DNA of 64,000 nt from Apostichopus japonicus (taxonomy: Eukaryota; Echinodermata; Holothuroidea; Aspidochirotida; Stichopodidae), in the NCBI RefSeq assembly GCF_037975245.1, contig NC_092572.1, positions 20,944,489-21,008,488 of the forward strand, in the 5' to 3' direction. The notes below the pieces were generated by a model, which did no database searches, was not told the DNA's origin, and worked only from the letters and a program-made list of their open reading frames with translations. Within the stretch, counting starts at the first letter, position 1. Every line of letters starts with the position of its first letter. A program made the position numbers and the translations under genes. Below are positions 24,330-35,924 of this stretch, in pieces.

Positions 24330-24362
24330 CATTTGTAAGCTTATTATATATTTTCCCCCATC
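24330..24362 (+). mobile_element. Copia 5' LTR, left fragment (truncated)
   Basis: CATTTGTAAGCTTATTATAT and the following CCCCCATC match positions inside the intact 3' LTR (about 56962-56994). The first part of the LTR is missing, and the join to the gypsy gag is abrupt. The fragment ends with the 6-bp CCCATC target duplication of the inverted-repeat element that splits this LTR. Confidence 0.85.
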
Positions 24363-24439
24363 TATGGCGCGAGAAAGCGGAATGTATTATGTACAACAAT
24401 ATATATGCTTTACTTGCAAAATACATACATGGTTTACTT

Positions 24440-24603
24440 TTACATTTAAGACATATTTATATATATTCTCCAAGAAAAAATATATTCTCTAACACGAAAA
24501 CATTTATAATATATATTCTCTAAAAGAGAAATATATTTTTTCTTTCAATATATATATATACATACATATATACATATATATAAATATATACATACATATA
24601 TAC

Positions 24604-24645
<42 letters not shown>
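24440..24645. repeat. AT palindromic array, left arm
   Basis: Units of ATATATTCTC and GAGAAATATATT with runs of (AT)n and ATACAT; ends in (TA)n just before the Penelope-like element. Confidence 0.85.
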
Positions 24646-24722
24646 AACACCAACAACCCTATAATCCCCGGTAACCCAGACGAGGAACCTATATATTCAT
24701 GGAGCATAACTTGAAATTATCC

Positions 24723-24766
24723 GTTGTCTGACGATCGCTAAAACGCGTGAAACTCCGAGTTACAAC
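24723..24766 (+). ncRNA. Hammerhead-ribozyme-like motif, 5' copy (Penelope-like element)
   Basis: The core CTGACGA (24728-24734) fits CUGANGA. After a short helix II segment (TCGCTAAAACGCGT) comes GAAA (24749-24752). Stem III would be C-G and A-U pairs closing loop TCCGA, followed by GTT with cleavage predicted after 24761. Stem I pairs GTTGT (24723-24727) with ACAAC (24762-24766). Minimal hammerheads with very short helix III are known in Penelope-like elements. Weak point: helix II is only three pairs and has a U-U at its base. Confidence 0.6.
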
Positions 24767-24925
24767 TACTAGTGTTACACTAGTCTCAACTAGTATCAAC
24801 ACATATTCCGCTCTGTCCACTAGACATAGAGCACACTGCGCCAAGATAGACGCCAACCAACCAACTCTACCTACGCTCCTGACGAGTCAGTCGAGCACTC
24901 TCGCCTATCTGCAATAGATGGAACA

Positions 24926-26030
24926 ATGGAACAGCCGAACCAAGTTAGCTTCAACTACTCCATGAAGACCATCCCTATTCCAGCTGCCAACACCTACAAG
25001 AAGAAACTCATCGAAAAAGTCGAAAACTTCATCAAACGTATGAGATGGAAAGCGTCCTTCTTCCTAAAAACATGCAATAAGAACGAAGAAGAAGTCGAGG
25101 ATGACGAGGACCACCCAGCCCATACGGAGAATTTCGGATTCAAAAGCAAGAAGTGCCCACCGCAAATTGAAGAACTGAAGCTGTTCGAGCACGACTTGCT
25201 CCGTATGATTGAGAACGTGAAGTTCAAAAAAGTCACCAACCAATTCCAAGACAAACAGGATCAAGAAATCTACCAAACTGCTCATCCCGGCCGACAAAAC
25301 CAGAAACCTGTACGAGACAGACACCCGACTACACGGAAAACTCCTCAGGCAACACATCACTAAGAATTACCAGACGACCTCCATGGCATCTGTCAACAGA
25401 ATCAACGCCGAAGCCAGAACCATAGCCGAGAAACTTGGGATCGACAACCGCATGGAATCGATGGCCACCAAGCAAGCTTTCATCACCCTGAAAGACCACA
25501 AAGGCAACTTCGAAAACAACCTCCTATGCAGGCTCATCAACCCGGCAAAGAGCGAAACAGGCCTCATAAGCAAGGTCATCCTAGACAGAATAAACAACGC
25601 CATAAGAACCGCCACGAAAGTCAACCAATGGAGGAACACGTCATCCGTCATCGAATGTTTCAAGAACATACCAGACAAACAGAAATACACCTTCATCAGC
25701 TTCGACATCGTTGAATTCTACCCCTCCATAAGAAAAAGCCTGCTGGAAAAAGCCTTAACTATGGCCAAAGAACACACCCACATCTCCAACCATGACATAC
25801 AGATCATAATGCACTCCAGGAAGTCACTCCTATTCGACAACGGTACACCTTGGATGAAGAAAGGACACAACGACCTCTTTGATGTCACCATGGGCAGCTA
25901 CGATGGGGTCGAGGTATGCGAGCTCGTAGGACTCTACATCCTAAACACACTAGCAACAGATTATGGAAAGGAATACATCGGGCTATACAGGGACGACGGT
26001 CTAGCAGCCTTCAAAAACACCAACGGAAGT
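24926..26030 (+). pseudogene. Penelope-like element ORF, part 1 (N-terminal region and reverse transcriptase fingers/palm)
   Basis: The N-terminal part has KKKLIEKVENFIKRMRWKAS. A frameshift near 25255 leads into KLLIPADKTRNLYE, a PLE-type lead-in. RT motifs follow: ITLKDHKGNF, motif A FISFDIVEFYPSI, and a motif C-like GLYRDDGLA near 25980-26008. The open frame stops at 26030 because a Tx1-like LINE was inserted. The protein resumes at 31144. The YRDD catalytic box differs from the YVDD usual in Penelope proteins. Assignment rests on the RT plus GIY-YIG architecture and the hammerhead motifs; the clade is not determined. Confidence 0.7.
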
Positions 26031-26187
26031 GCTTTTTACGTGACCCGTCATACGGGATACAAAACGTCACAGCCAAACGGCACTACCAAACCATCCCATG
26101 CTTACAAACGAACCTCAGGTCAAGCGAGCCAAAAAAGTACATATGCTCACCGACCTGCAGAGACAAAACGCCCAACCCCCCACTGAA

Positions 26188-26375
26188 CTTGAAAACTGTA
26201 CGTTTTTGAATGTTTCAGTGGGGGGGGGGGGGTTGGGCGTTTTGTCTCTGCAGGTCGGCGGGCGCATGTTTTTTTGGCTCGCTAGACCTTAGTTTCGTTT
26301 GTCAGAATGGGATGGTTCGGTAGTGCCGTTTGGCCGTGACGTTTTGTATCCCGCATGGCGGGTCACGTAAAAAGC
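26188..26375 (+). mobile_element. Short Tx1-like 3' fragment nested in the LINE 3' UTR, 13-bp TSD
   Basis: A 188-bp, 5'-truncated copy of the same family in the opposite orientation, ending CACGTAAAAAGC. It is flanked by ACCCCCCACTGAA at 26175-26187 and 26376-26388. It contains a 14-base G run. The family therefore inserted into its own kind. Confidence 0.92.
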
Positions 26376-26391
26376 ACCCCCCACTGAAATA

Positions 26392-29300
26392 TTAAAAAAC
26401 TACAAAAGGACGACCAGCACGCAGCGAAACAAAACACCCTTCCCCAGCACACCAGCGTCCAAAAAAGGCAGCCCTAGATAAACGGCGAAAATCGCCTTCG
26501 ACCTGAAGGCGAATGTCAGACTTCACCGCCTCCAGGACTGCCTGCCAACTGGCAAATTTCCCCCTAAAAACAACATCACATCTATTCCTCCAAATAAGTT
26601 TTTTTACGACAGAAGAAACATAAAGAATACGCTGCGACACAGCAACGGAACAAACTGGAGGATCTAATCCATATAAAACAAAACCCTGTCCTACCGACCA
26701 GGAACGGTCTCCCGTTAAACGGTCGGTCCAGGACTGAAACCACTCCCACAAGTTCAAAACAAAGGGGCAATGCCAAAAAACATGGGCAGTACTCTCTAAG
26801 CTGTCACAGCCGGTCCTCGGGCACAGTCCATCACCCAATCGCCAGTGATACCTTTTCAGATTGGTCACCAAGGCACCGTGTGCAATTCTCCATGCAAGAT
26901 CACGGAGCCTGCAACCATTCAGTCTTGAATGCACCGAACGCCATACTTCGACAGGATGACGTCCCTGTACAAAAATTGCATTCAAGGCCCTATCCCGCAA
27001 GGAACTGAGAACGAGGGCCGGCCGTGACAGGTCAACAGGGGGTAACTCAATAAGAGCGGAGCAAATGACACGCACCACTCTGCTTGGTGTGCTACTATGC
27101 GGTTCTCTGTTGCTAAACAGCGCCGGAACCCATCGACGCAAGTGCAACCCGCCCCAAAAACGTACAAAATATGAACAAGGCAACCCTGGGTCAGTTACCG
27201 CTACAAACAATTGCTTAAATAACAAACAAGTTAACTTACTTCCCAGATGAACCACCCCTAGCCCCCCTTCTCCAGTTTTTGGTACAATATCGCCCTCTTG
27301 ACCAGCTCTGTACCACCAGACCATATTAATTAAAAAACCGCCCTCTCCAACCGCACCAGGACGCGACGCGGAATTGGGTACACCGCGCCCGGGTACCACA
27401 AGATGGGCAAAACGAAACGATTAATAACGGTGACTTTCCCCAAGATCGAAAGCCAGCGGGTGCCAAAGGTTTCGAGTCTGCTCTCAAATACCTCAGCCCT
27501 CTCGCTCCAGGTGACATCACAAGGTGCATCGTAGCCGAACCATATACCATTAATTTTGATATTCTGATCCGACCACGACGCATCGAATGGTAAGTCTCTG
27601 TATCTCCAGCTACCAAGACGAAGGCCCTTTGTCTTTTCTGGATTCAACTTCGCCCCGGTAGCTCTCTCAAAAATAGATAAATCCTGCGAGAGTGCGCGAA
27701 AGGAGCCGAGACTCGAAACAACACATGTCACGTCATCTGCATATTGAGCGCATTTCACTTTGGCACCCCCTGGCACAACGAATGGAACAAGTCTGGAGTC
27801 CCTTTCCAAAAGACGAGAGAGGGACTCGCTAAACAAAATATAAAGTAATGGAGACAGAGGGCACCCCTGGCGCACCCCCCCCCCCCCCCTCTACGTTAAA
27901 ACCCTCCGAACAAAACCCATTTACGATAACAGAACTGAAACTTTCCTGATACAAAACAGAAATCCATTTACGAAAAACCGGGTGCAACTGAAACGTCTCC
28001 AATACATTCATTAAAAAACCGCGATCCACCATGTCAAAGGCCTTCTGCTGGTCCAGAGACACCAATGCACATGGCAGATCACGCTCAATAACAAAGTCGG
28101 TCAAGTCGCGCATCAACCACAAGTTCTGCTGGATGCAATGACCCTTCACTGCACAAGTCTGGAGATCACCCACAAGATGCGGCATAGCCAGTGCAAGGCG
28201 GTTGCACAAAGCCTTAGCCAGCAACTTGTAGTCCACATTTAACAAGGTGATCGGACGCTTGTTACGGGGATCCAAGGGGTCCCCAGACTTGGGCAGCAAA
28301 GTAATCATGCCCAGACGTTGACTTTGGTTTAACAGTCCGTTTTGGAAGGCGTCCTCGAAGACGGCTCTGATGTCGGGTCCTATTATTGCCCAGAAGGTTC
28401 GGTAGAACTCCCTCGGAAGCCCGTCCGAACCCGGGGACTTGCCATTCTTCATCTTCGAAAGCGCCTTCTAAAGCTCAACAGTGGTTATTTCGCCCCCCAA
28501 AATATCATTGACATCGTGGGGAACGGTTTTTGAGATTCCCCTCAATAAATCAGCCTGTGCCGACAAGTCGACATTGCCACGCGTAAACAAACTCGAATAG
28601 TACTCTTTATATACGCGGACAATGCCGTGAGGGTCACTAACCACGGTCCCATCAGTAGCGCGTACAGACGGGACGCGTCTGTCACCTGCCGATGAGCTAA
28701 CGGACTGGTAAAACCTCAGTGAAGGGCGCTCCTCGGCTTCCACCGCTTCGACACGGGCCCTGACGCGGGCACCGTGGTACTTTTCATCGAGATAAGTCTG
28801 CAAAGCGATGACAGCCAAAGGGTCGCCAAACTTCACCTCCGCGCACAGCTTCGAGAATTTTTCTCTTCGACGCCGTGCGCGGGTCACGCAATACTGAATT
28901 GCGTAGTGTTTGATGCGCAACTTGACCTCATCCCACCATTGGGATGTAGAAGCAAAGGCCGGCTTCAATGTTTGCCATCCTTTGTACCTGGTCTCGAAAC
29001 CCTGGCGGAACTCTGCCTCGCCAAGAATCCGACAGTTAAGCTTCCATAGGCCCCGCCCGATGGGGAAAATGGAAGGCAAAACAAAACGTGCTACTACAGT
29101 GTCATGGTCAGAGAGCGGACAGCTGAGCGTCTCGCAACCCGAAAATGTAAAACTTACGGGCGCATACACTCGATCTATCCTGGAGGCATCTTCTCCGTTA
29201 GGCCTCACCCACGTATACACCGTACTACACGGGTGCATATGCCTCCAGACATCGGCTAAAAGGTGTGCCGAAGTGAATCTGTCCAATTCTGTGATCCCAG

Positions 29301-29808
29301 CGTCGGGACTTGCAGCCACAGAAGTTCCGAGTCTGTCAAGACCCGAGTCTGGGACACAGTTAAAGTCTCCGACCATGACACACGGCGCACTACCAGGAAC
29401 AAAGGAAGGCAGCGTGTTAAAAAAATCTCGTCTAGCAGAAGGCCGATTGGGAGCATACACATTGCAAATGGCGATGTTACCCTGTGGATACTTGAATAGA
29501 ATGCAAACCAATCGGCCCTCGTGATCCGTCTCCACCCTAGTGGCACAACCCGCCTGACGAGCTGACAGAAGGATGACAGTGCCACAGGATGAAGACGAAC
29601 CAAACGAAGCATGCAGCTCACCACCCCACTCATAAGCCCATAGAGGGACATCTTCTTCCAAAATATGTGTTTCTTGCAGGCAAACGCAGTCGACCTCCAT
29701 TGATTTACAATATTGGAAAATGCGACTGCGCTTGCGATGATCCCTCATGCCATTCACGTTCAAAGTGGCAACTGAAAGTGTATGGGCCATGAGAGGGCAG
29801 TGGGGCAA
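26392..29808 (-). pseudogene. Tx1-like LINE ORF2 (endonuclease, reverse transcriptase, zinc finger)
   Basis: Residues from 29808: an APE endonuclease with LNVNGMRDH, CLQETH, VMVGDFNCV and the C-terminal LSDHDTV box. An in-frame TAG at 28470-28468 interrupts it just before KMKNGKSPGSDGLP. RT follows with PITLLNVDYKLLAKAL, LDQQKAFDMVD and, after a frameshift in a 15-base C run (27875-27889), GCPLSPLLY and the catalytic YADD. A further frameshift near 27330 leads to the C-terminal zf-RVT-like finger (CPRTGCDSLESTAHVFWHCP). It ends ...GRPFVVF at 26392. Would encode target-primed reverse transcription if intact. Confidence 0.88.
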
Positions 29809-29810
29809 AA

Positions 29811-30901
29811 CTACGCCGACGACGATTCCGTAAGCTTCAAGCGCGCCCTAGACAACATATCGTCGTCCGAGTCGTCACTTGAAGCCGACCTTTTAAGAGA
29901 GGGTTCCCCCATTTCGTCGTACCAGCTCGTCCCAGTGGCACGTTTCGGCTCGCTGATCACCGATTCACCGGAGTCGCTGTCAGACAGAACCTCCGGAGAA
30001 TCGATGACCACCGATTCTCCGTCAGACAAAGCCTCCGGATCTGGCGATACCGGCGGCGGACTGGGGACGGAACTGGACGAGTTGATGGGGAAGCTGGTGG
30101 AGACTTTCTCGGTGCGGGCACGGGGTTGGGGTCTGCAACGACGGGGGAGGGTGAACCAGGTGCAGGGGAGGGTAAAATCCCACCAGATTCCCCCTCCTCT
30201 CGTGAAGTAGTAGGTGCGTCGGAACTTGACTTACCCCCACTCTTAGTCCTAGAGACATAAGAGGAGGGACAAGCTCGAAAGACATGTCCCTCCTTCCCAC
30301 ATAGTGAGCACACAACCTCGTTTGGGCAAGCGGTGCTATCATGCCCAAGACGAAGGCAGCGCCCACATTTCTTGTTTGGGCAGCCCTTGGCTTCGTGCCC
30401 GGTCTCCCCACACCTGAAGCAGGTACGGGGCTGACCGGGATACCGCACGTGGGCTTTATGCCCTGCTATAAACAGGAAGGAGGGAATGTCCTGTTTCAGG
30501 TCGATCCGAACCTGTCGGTGCCCGTTCAACACCCCAGGGGCTTGTGCATAGGAGCACATTTTGGCAGCCTTGACAGCCCCGAACCGACCCAAAACCGTTA
30601 CGACAAGTTCCTGCCGCACCTCTTGTCCTACGTGGATGATAGTTACCCATACGGATCGCTCGTATGGAGTAACTGTCATCCCCTCGACGTTACTCAGCAA
30701 CGTGACACCTTTCTGACGGGCCACGTCACTGGTAAAACGTAAATCGTACGTATTACGACCCTGGAGAGCTTGCAAAGCATCAACCTCTCCAGGCACAACA
30801 ACACCCTTGCTCTTCAAAATACTAAAAACTTGCACCGGTGGAACAGCTTGTTCACCGGTGAACGACAACTTAACTATCCGAGAATCACGGCGCGATGCCA
30901 T
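29811..30901 (-). pseudogene. Tx1-like LINE ORF1 with three CCHC zinc knuckles
   Basis: Start chosen at MASRRDSRIVKLSF (30901), because the frame upstream looks like untranslated sequence. An RRM-like middle precedes three knuckles: CFRCGETGHEAKGC, CGRCLRLGHDSTAC and CSLCGKEGHVFRAC. These are typical of Tx1/L1-like ORF1 nucleic acid chaperones. A Pro/Ser-rich tail follows. The frame then runs off to a stop at 29957, but an acidic Ser/Asp-rich continuation (ALSDGESVVIDSPEVLSDS) lies in another frame to 29811, so a frameshift lies near 30040-30060. ORF2 begins 3 bases after this end. Confidence 0.8.
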
Positions 30902-31143
30902 GATACCGAAGGTGGCTAGGCCACAGGGGAGTAACACAAAACAAACAAAAGACAGGATAGTGAAACAACAAACGATATACGATATACGAACTGAGGAAAA
31001 CACACGAACACAAGCTATCACACCCGCCTGGCGGGAAGTATAGCACAGCACAGTACAATAACAGCTGTAACAGATGAAGAGCGAGAGCGAAAACACGTCC
31101 GCACTCCACGAAAGCCAAAAGCCAACTGAGTGGTATTTCTTCG
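30902..31143 (-). promoter_or_regulatory. Presumed 5' UTR/internal promoter region of the Tx1-like LINE
   Basis: No coding similarity between the ORF1 start and the resumed Penelope-like frame. LINE 5' UTRs carry internal promoters; none can be identified here by motif. Confidence 0.35.
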
Positions 31144-31712
31144 ATGACAGACCGAATAAGGAAACACCTGATCAGCTTATTTAAAGAACTGGGGCTCAAC
31201 ATCACCATCGACTGCAACCTGAAGATCACAAACTTCCTCGACGTAACCCTCAACCTCAACACCGGAAAATACTACCCTTACAGGAAGCCCAACGATCACG
31301 TAGTGTACATCCACAGAAAATCCAACCACCCACCTAACACCACCAGGTCCCTACCAGCCTCAATCAGCAGACGCATCTCCGCCATCTCCCACGACGAGGA
31401 GATCTTTATAAAAGCCGTACCAGCCTACGAGGAAGCTCTCAAGTCAAGTAACTACACCGAGGGTCTCTCATACATCGCCCATCAACCAACACAAGATTTT
31501 CAACAGAAACACCGTGAAAGTCAGTTACAGTTGCATGCCCAACATCATCAAAGGACACAACAAACGTATAGCAACCACCCATACAACGAATGAAAAGGAA
31601 TCTTGCAACTGCCGAAAAAAAGGACACATGCCCACTACATGGAAACTGCCAGGCATCAAACATTATATACAAGGCTGAAGTGAAAACCACCGACAACTGC
31701 ATGACATACATA
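31144..31712 (+). pseudogene. Penelope-like element ORF, part 2 (RT thumb and Cys-rich linker)
   Basis: Resumes after the LINE with MTDRIRKHLISLFKELGLNI and CNLKITNFLDVTLNLNTGKY, then YPYRKPN and SISRRISAIS. A deletion and frameshift near 31490 remove part of the linker. The frame then reads NTVKVSYSCMPNI and a Cys-rich CNCRKKGTCPLHGNC. It stops at M-T-Y-I (31701-31712), the first half of a GIY-YIG motif, where a 3.76-kb DNA element is inserted. Confidence 0.7.
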
Positions 31713-31726
31713 CACTTAAATTGGTT

Positions 31727-32065
31727 CACCGACTAACATAACGTTAGTCCATCTGGTGCCTCTCCCGACTAACATAGCCGTAGTCAGTTGCTATACCGAC
31801 TAATTTATTTCTTAGTCGGTCATCTTAGTCCGTCAGCTTAGTCGATTAACAATTTCTTAGTCGTTAAATGTATATTAGTCAGTAACATTAGTTGGTGACA
31901 TTAGTCGGTCTTTACCGACTAATTAATATGAGCCACCGACTAGTTTATAGCAGGTTTTACATTAGTCAGGATGGTGCCTCTCCCGACTAACCTTTCTTAG
32001 TCGGTATCGACTGACTAGAATCACTGAAAGAATTAAACCCGACTAGTTTCACTGACTAGCATCAC
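31727..32065. repeat. Left subterminal repeat array (CCGACTAA/TTAGTCGG)
   Basis: About 18-20 copies of a 7-9 base motif (CGACTAA, TTAGTCGG, TTAGTCCG, GACTAG) in both orientations within 340 bases, spaced mostly 10-25 bases apart. Arrays like this are transposase-binding sites in CACTA and hAT transposons. Confidence 0.85.
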
Positions 32066-32697
32066 TGAAAGAAAAGAGAGCAGAAGAAACACAAATAATG
32101 TGTACGTTGGCAGTATTTATTTCTGATAAAACTTCTGATGTCTACAAAGGCTGACTTTCGACAGATTGAGAAGAAGTCACTGTAAACAAAAATCTGAAAA
32201 TATGATTTTATTCCAACAAAGTTAAGACAAGTTAAAGGATCAAACATGAATCGCAAAAGTATAGCACTGCACAATAATGCAAAGTTGAATCTTGGGCAAG
32301 GGTTCCTCACGACTGTCGTTTTAAAGTGGTACCCCAAATCGACACCAGTTAAGTCTTCACGAACAAAGAGTGTTTCTCTTAACTACAAATGGCCTCCCAC
32401 ATGTCTTCAGGAAGCCAAAATCTGCACCATTATTGACCTGTGAACAGAAAATATGATATACGTGTAAGCACAGATACAGAAATAGCACATGCCACATGAT
32501 AACTCACATTATCATAAACATACATTTACATTAAAATTTTATAACATATTGGGAGGTATACATTTAAATCTAGGTCCTTCAAATTATAAGCCAGGAATAG
32601 CAGCTTTACGAAATAATTATTAGCTTTGCACAGCATAACACCAAGTTATTTTTCAAAGCTTAATAATTATGTTAATCATGTTAATAATGATCCCAAT

Positions 32698-33297
32698 AGA
32701 CCGGGAGCCCAGAGGGTTTGGTTAGCTGGGAACCAGACGACTGGCAAACCGACTGTGGTGGTTGTGGCTGGGAGAGCAATTTGCCCATCCTTACATATGA
32801 AGTGATACCTATCAGTTTCCTGTAGGTTTCAACTGGTCAAATCATGAGCTCACCTAGGTCAATGGGGGATGGGCATATTGGAGGTCTACTGGCAGGGGTA
32901 CCCCACCAATAAAAATGACTGGCAATGACCATCCCTTGTATCTGAAGTCCTAACCAACATTTTCCAGTAGGTTTCAAGTGGTTACCTCATGAGCTGACCT
33001 AGGTCAGCCGTGAGGGGTCAATTGTTGTTCACTGGCAGGGGTACCCCACCACCAATAATTACTGGCGATGGCCATTTGTTGCTCTTGGGGCCATACCTGA
33101 CACATTGTTCTTACTTTGATGTGGTTACCATCTAGGTTAGCTATTAGGTGACTTGAAAATAGCTCTCCCAGCCACATCCACCACAGTCGGTTTGCCAGTC
33201 GTCAGGTTTCATACACAGGAATGTATTGTGAACATTGTGATGTACAAGGTAATTGGTTACCTTCCCAGCTAACCAAACCCTCTGGACTCCCGCTCTA
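32698..33297. mobile_element. 0.6-kb nested element with long inverted repeats
   Basis: The left arm CGGGAGCCCAGAGGGTTTGG through GGCTGGGAGAGC is matched in inverse on the right (GCTCTCCCAGCC...CCCTCTGGACTCCCG). The right arm carries an extra block of about 65 bases between the TTAGCTGGGAA and GACGACTGGC segments. The interior has a roughly 145-base unit repeated about twice (CTGGCAGGGGTACCCCACCA). No TSD was resolved. Confidence 0.75.
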
Positions 33298-35217
33298 CAG
33301 AAAATTTGACCAAACTTATGAAGCTTGCACGTTAATGATATACTAGACTGTTTTTATTTTTTTAAACAGGTTATGAAAAGTATCTTTAATATCGTTAAAC
33401 AGTTGGGTACAATAGTTAAACTCACTTTTCCATCTTTTTTCTCTATGGTACTTGTTCCTTTGCTTTTTGGACTCTTGGATAAACTCTTTTGTTCTGCGAA
33501 GGGTGCCAATATATCATCTTAAAACATGTCTTTAAGCCATATATAACACAGTTCTCCTCTTCTGTTGTTGCCTCCACACTGGTGTCGTACATCACATGAA
33601 ACCTCACCCTTTACTTAGATATTTGGCTTTTCAATTCCTGCTGGAAAAAAGAAACAGCAAAGTATTCATCATTTGAAAAAAAAATTAAATGAAGTTATCA
33701 CCACAAAGTTATGTGAGATTTGCTTCCACTATAGTCTCAAAAAACAATCCCAAAGTTTGAAGCAGACTGTATAAAGCTGAAAATTTGAACGAGAGTGTCA
33801 TCACCATTGCAACCAGAATCATATGCCCAGAATACAGAGATAATAACACATGTGCTAAATCTTTGTTTGTTTTTATGATCTTTAAAAATATAAAATTTTT
33901 AGAAACAGAAATGCACTGAGCCAACTTATTTATAGGCCTAATCGTTTTTAGGTGTTATTTTGCTTGCTCACATAACAAGCCTGTTTAGACCTAGGCTAGA
34001 GGAGAATCAGTACTTTGTTACACTAAGTTTGTCTTTCGGTCGTTTTGATTTAGTCTTACTAGTAGTACTAAAGTACACAATGGACCGGCGAAGACTAGAG
34101 AATACCCAGAGTTTTAGCAACTGCGTTAAACTGTATCATCTGATCTATTATTTACGTCAATGAGTTTCATTCAATCTAGGATCAAAAAGAGAAACTAATT
34201 AATCTTAACCTTTAAACTTTGCTACTAAACAGATATGCTTGAATTACAAATAAATGTCAAAAAAACATCATAATCTACGAATCGATGCATATACATATAC
34301 ATAAACAGAATAATTTGAATTCGCGCAAGTGAACCCTGCATTACATTGGACAGAAAACAACGTGCAATTAGACCAAACTAAACATACTAAATTTTCCGTT
34401 ACTTCTACATAAAATATCAATACAAATACAACAACTTACTCTTTTGGCAGTATACTAAAAGCACATGTTCTAATAACTTCAGACTATCGAGCTTTCCTGA
34501 GAAAAAACGGTTAATACTTCTTACAGTAAACAAGTCGACCGTGAAGGAATGTCGCAATTGTTTCCTGGGCGTCACCGGAAATTAAATACTAAAAAATGAT
34601 AAATGAAAAGGTTAAATAGAACTGAAGCGTGCATCCTGACTGCTCGCAACATATAATACCGTTGACTAGCCAACATAATGTGTTCAGCCTACTGTGACTG
34701 TACGTTTGAAGGTCTAGCCTTGCTTATTCAATATCACAAAGCCTACCCATTTAGATTCACATGGTAAATTACAGGAAATCTTTACCAAATGAGTGTAGAC
34801 TTCAAATATACTATTGAGACTTATAGTTCCAGCATTTGTTTGGGAATAAATTAGAAGATTATGTGCCACTGTTCAATCTAGCCCAATACACACATAACAC
34901 ATTGTTAATTGGTGTTTAGAATGCACACTTTAGTGTTGAGAATGCACTGCAGTACCCAGTAGAAGCCTATAGGCTACTCACTGTCATTGCACTTGTGTAT
35001 TGCGAAACGCCAGCGTGACAACGGTAGCGTTACACTAACCATAATACAGTACTAGTGCCAGTGGCGTAACAATTAACTTTAATTTTACCTTCAAGTTAAA
35101 GGAATAACAGGTAGGCCGATGATGGCAGTTAATACCTCCATTCTTGTCCAAGTCCAGCAAGCTGCCGTTGCCTCTCGGTTTCCAAATTGAAGTGAATCGA
35201 AGTGGGTTAAAATACAT

Positions 35218-35468
35218 TAGTCCGTCGACACCGACTAAGCTACGATTATGGCGTAAATCGGGTGTCCGTATCGTTCTTAGTCCATGGGTTAAAATACCTT
35301 AGTCCGTCGCCACCGACTAAGCTGCGATTATATTTTCCTAAGTCAGTGTAAACTGACTAAGAAGCAGCGATGAAACGAAGATTTTTGCTAGTCCGTGTGC
35401 ATTGACTAACGTTACAGATTAATTTAACGTCAGTCCGTGGTAATATTGACTAGTTTATTTGTTCAGTG
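35218..35468. repeat. Right subterminal repeat array
   Basis: Six to eight paired motifs such as TTAGTCCGTCGACACCGACTAAG and CTAAGTCAG...CTGACTAAG (short inverted pairs) mirror the left array. Confidence 0.8.
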
Positions 35469-35470
35469 TA

Positions 35471-35780
35471 GGCCTAACGGAACCCCCCTTCAAGCTCAGA
35501 TATGGTAATCACAAGATGTCGTTCAACCACGAAAAACACCAAAACGCAACAGAACTCTCAAAGCACATCTGGCATCTGAAACAGAACAACCAGCCATTCA
35601 CTATCAATTGGTCGATCGCCAGCAGAGCCAAAGCCTACAACAACGAGTCGAAGCGGTGCAACCTGTCTCACTGAAAAACTCATCATCATCAACGCAGACA
35701 AACGGACCCTCCTGTACAAACGCCCAGAGCTCATATCGAAGTGCCGCCACGAAAACAAGTTCTACATAAACAACTACAGT
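35471..35780 (+). pseudogene. Penelope-like element ORF, part 3 (GIY-YIG endonuclease end)
   Basis: GLTEPPFKLRYGNHKMSFNH continues the GIY-YIG domain, with the expected Arg and His. ATELSKHIWHLK and SRAKAYNNESKRCNL follow. A 2-base loss near 35665 shifts the frame, and the tail resumes as LTEKLIIINADKRTLL...RHENKFYINNYS. GIY-YIG placed C-terminal to the RT is the usual order in endonuclease-bearing Penelope-like elements; the enzyme would nick target DNA. Confidence 0.7.
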
Positions 35781-35924
35781 CCAACCACCAAACACAGTCA
35801 AGGGAACCACACACAACTAAGGAGTGAACACCGAAGAAAGTTCCTTCCACCTACATCTTTTTCCAGACCACCAACCACATTTCTTTCTGCTGTGTTCGAG
35901 TGCAGATTTTTCAACTTGCTCACC

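Larger units (their letters stand above)
26031..31143 (-). mobile_element. Tx1-like (L1-related) LINE, near full length, inserted in the Penelope-like element
   Basis: Read on the minus strand: 5' UTR (about 31143-30902), ORF1 with three zinc knuckles, ORF2 with APE-type endonuclease, RT and C-terminal zinc finger, then a 3' UTR ending CACGTAAAAAGC at 26031. There is no poly(A) tail. Both ORFs are broken. No target duplication was found, and the 5' boundary is set only by where the Penelope-like reading frame resumes. Confidence 0.85.
31713..35468. mobile_element. 3.76-kb CACT...AGTG DNA element with subterminal CGACTAA repeats
   Basis: It begins CACTTAAATTGG and ends TTGTTCAGTG and is flanked by TA on both sides (31711-31712, 35469-35470). 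Removing it with one TA joins the Penelope-like frame as Y-I-G-L-T-E, exactly the GIY-YIG consensus, so the borders are secure. The left 350 bases and right 250 bases are packed with CCGACTAA/TTAGTCGG variants in both orientations. Inside, only short frames and a nested 0.6-kb element are seen. The CACT ends and dense subterminal repeats suggest a CACTA-type non-autonomous element. Confidence 0.8.

Noticed and set aside
24878-24905. A third hammerhead-like CTGACGAG core
   Set aside because: No GAAA or closing stem follows at a suitable distance.
28910-30210. Plus-strand frames opposite the LINE ORFs (204 and 142 codons)
   Set aside because: They are antisense shadows of the endonuclease and ORF1, which match known families on the minus strand.
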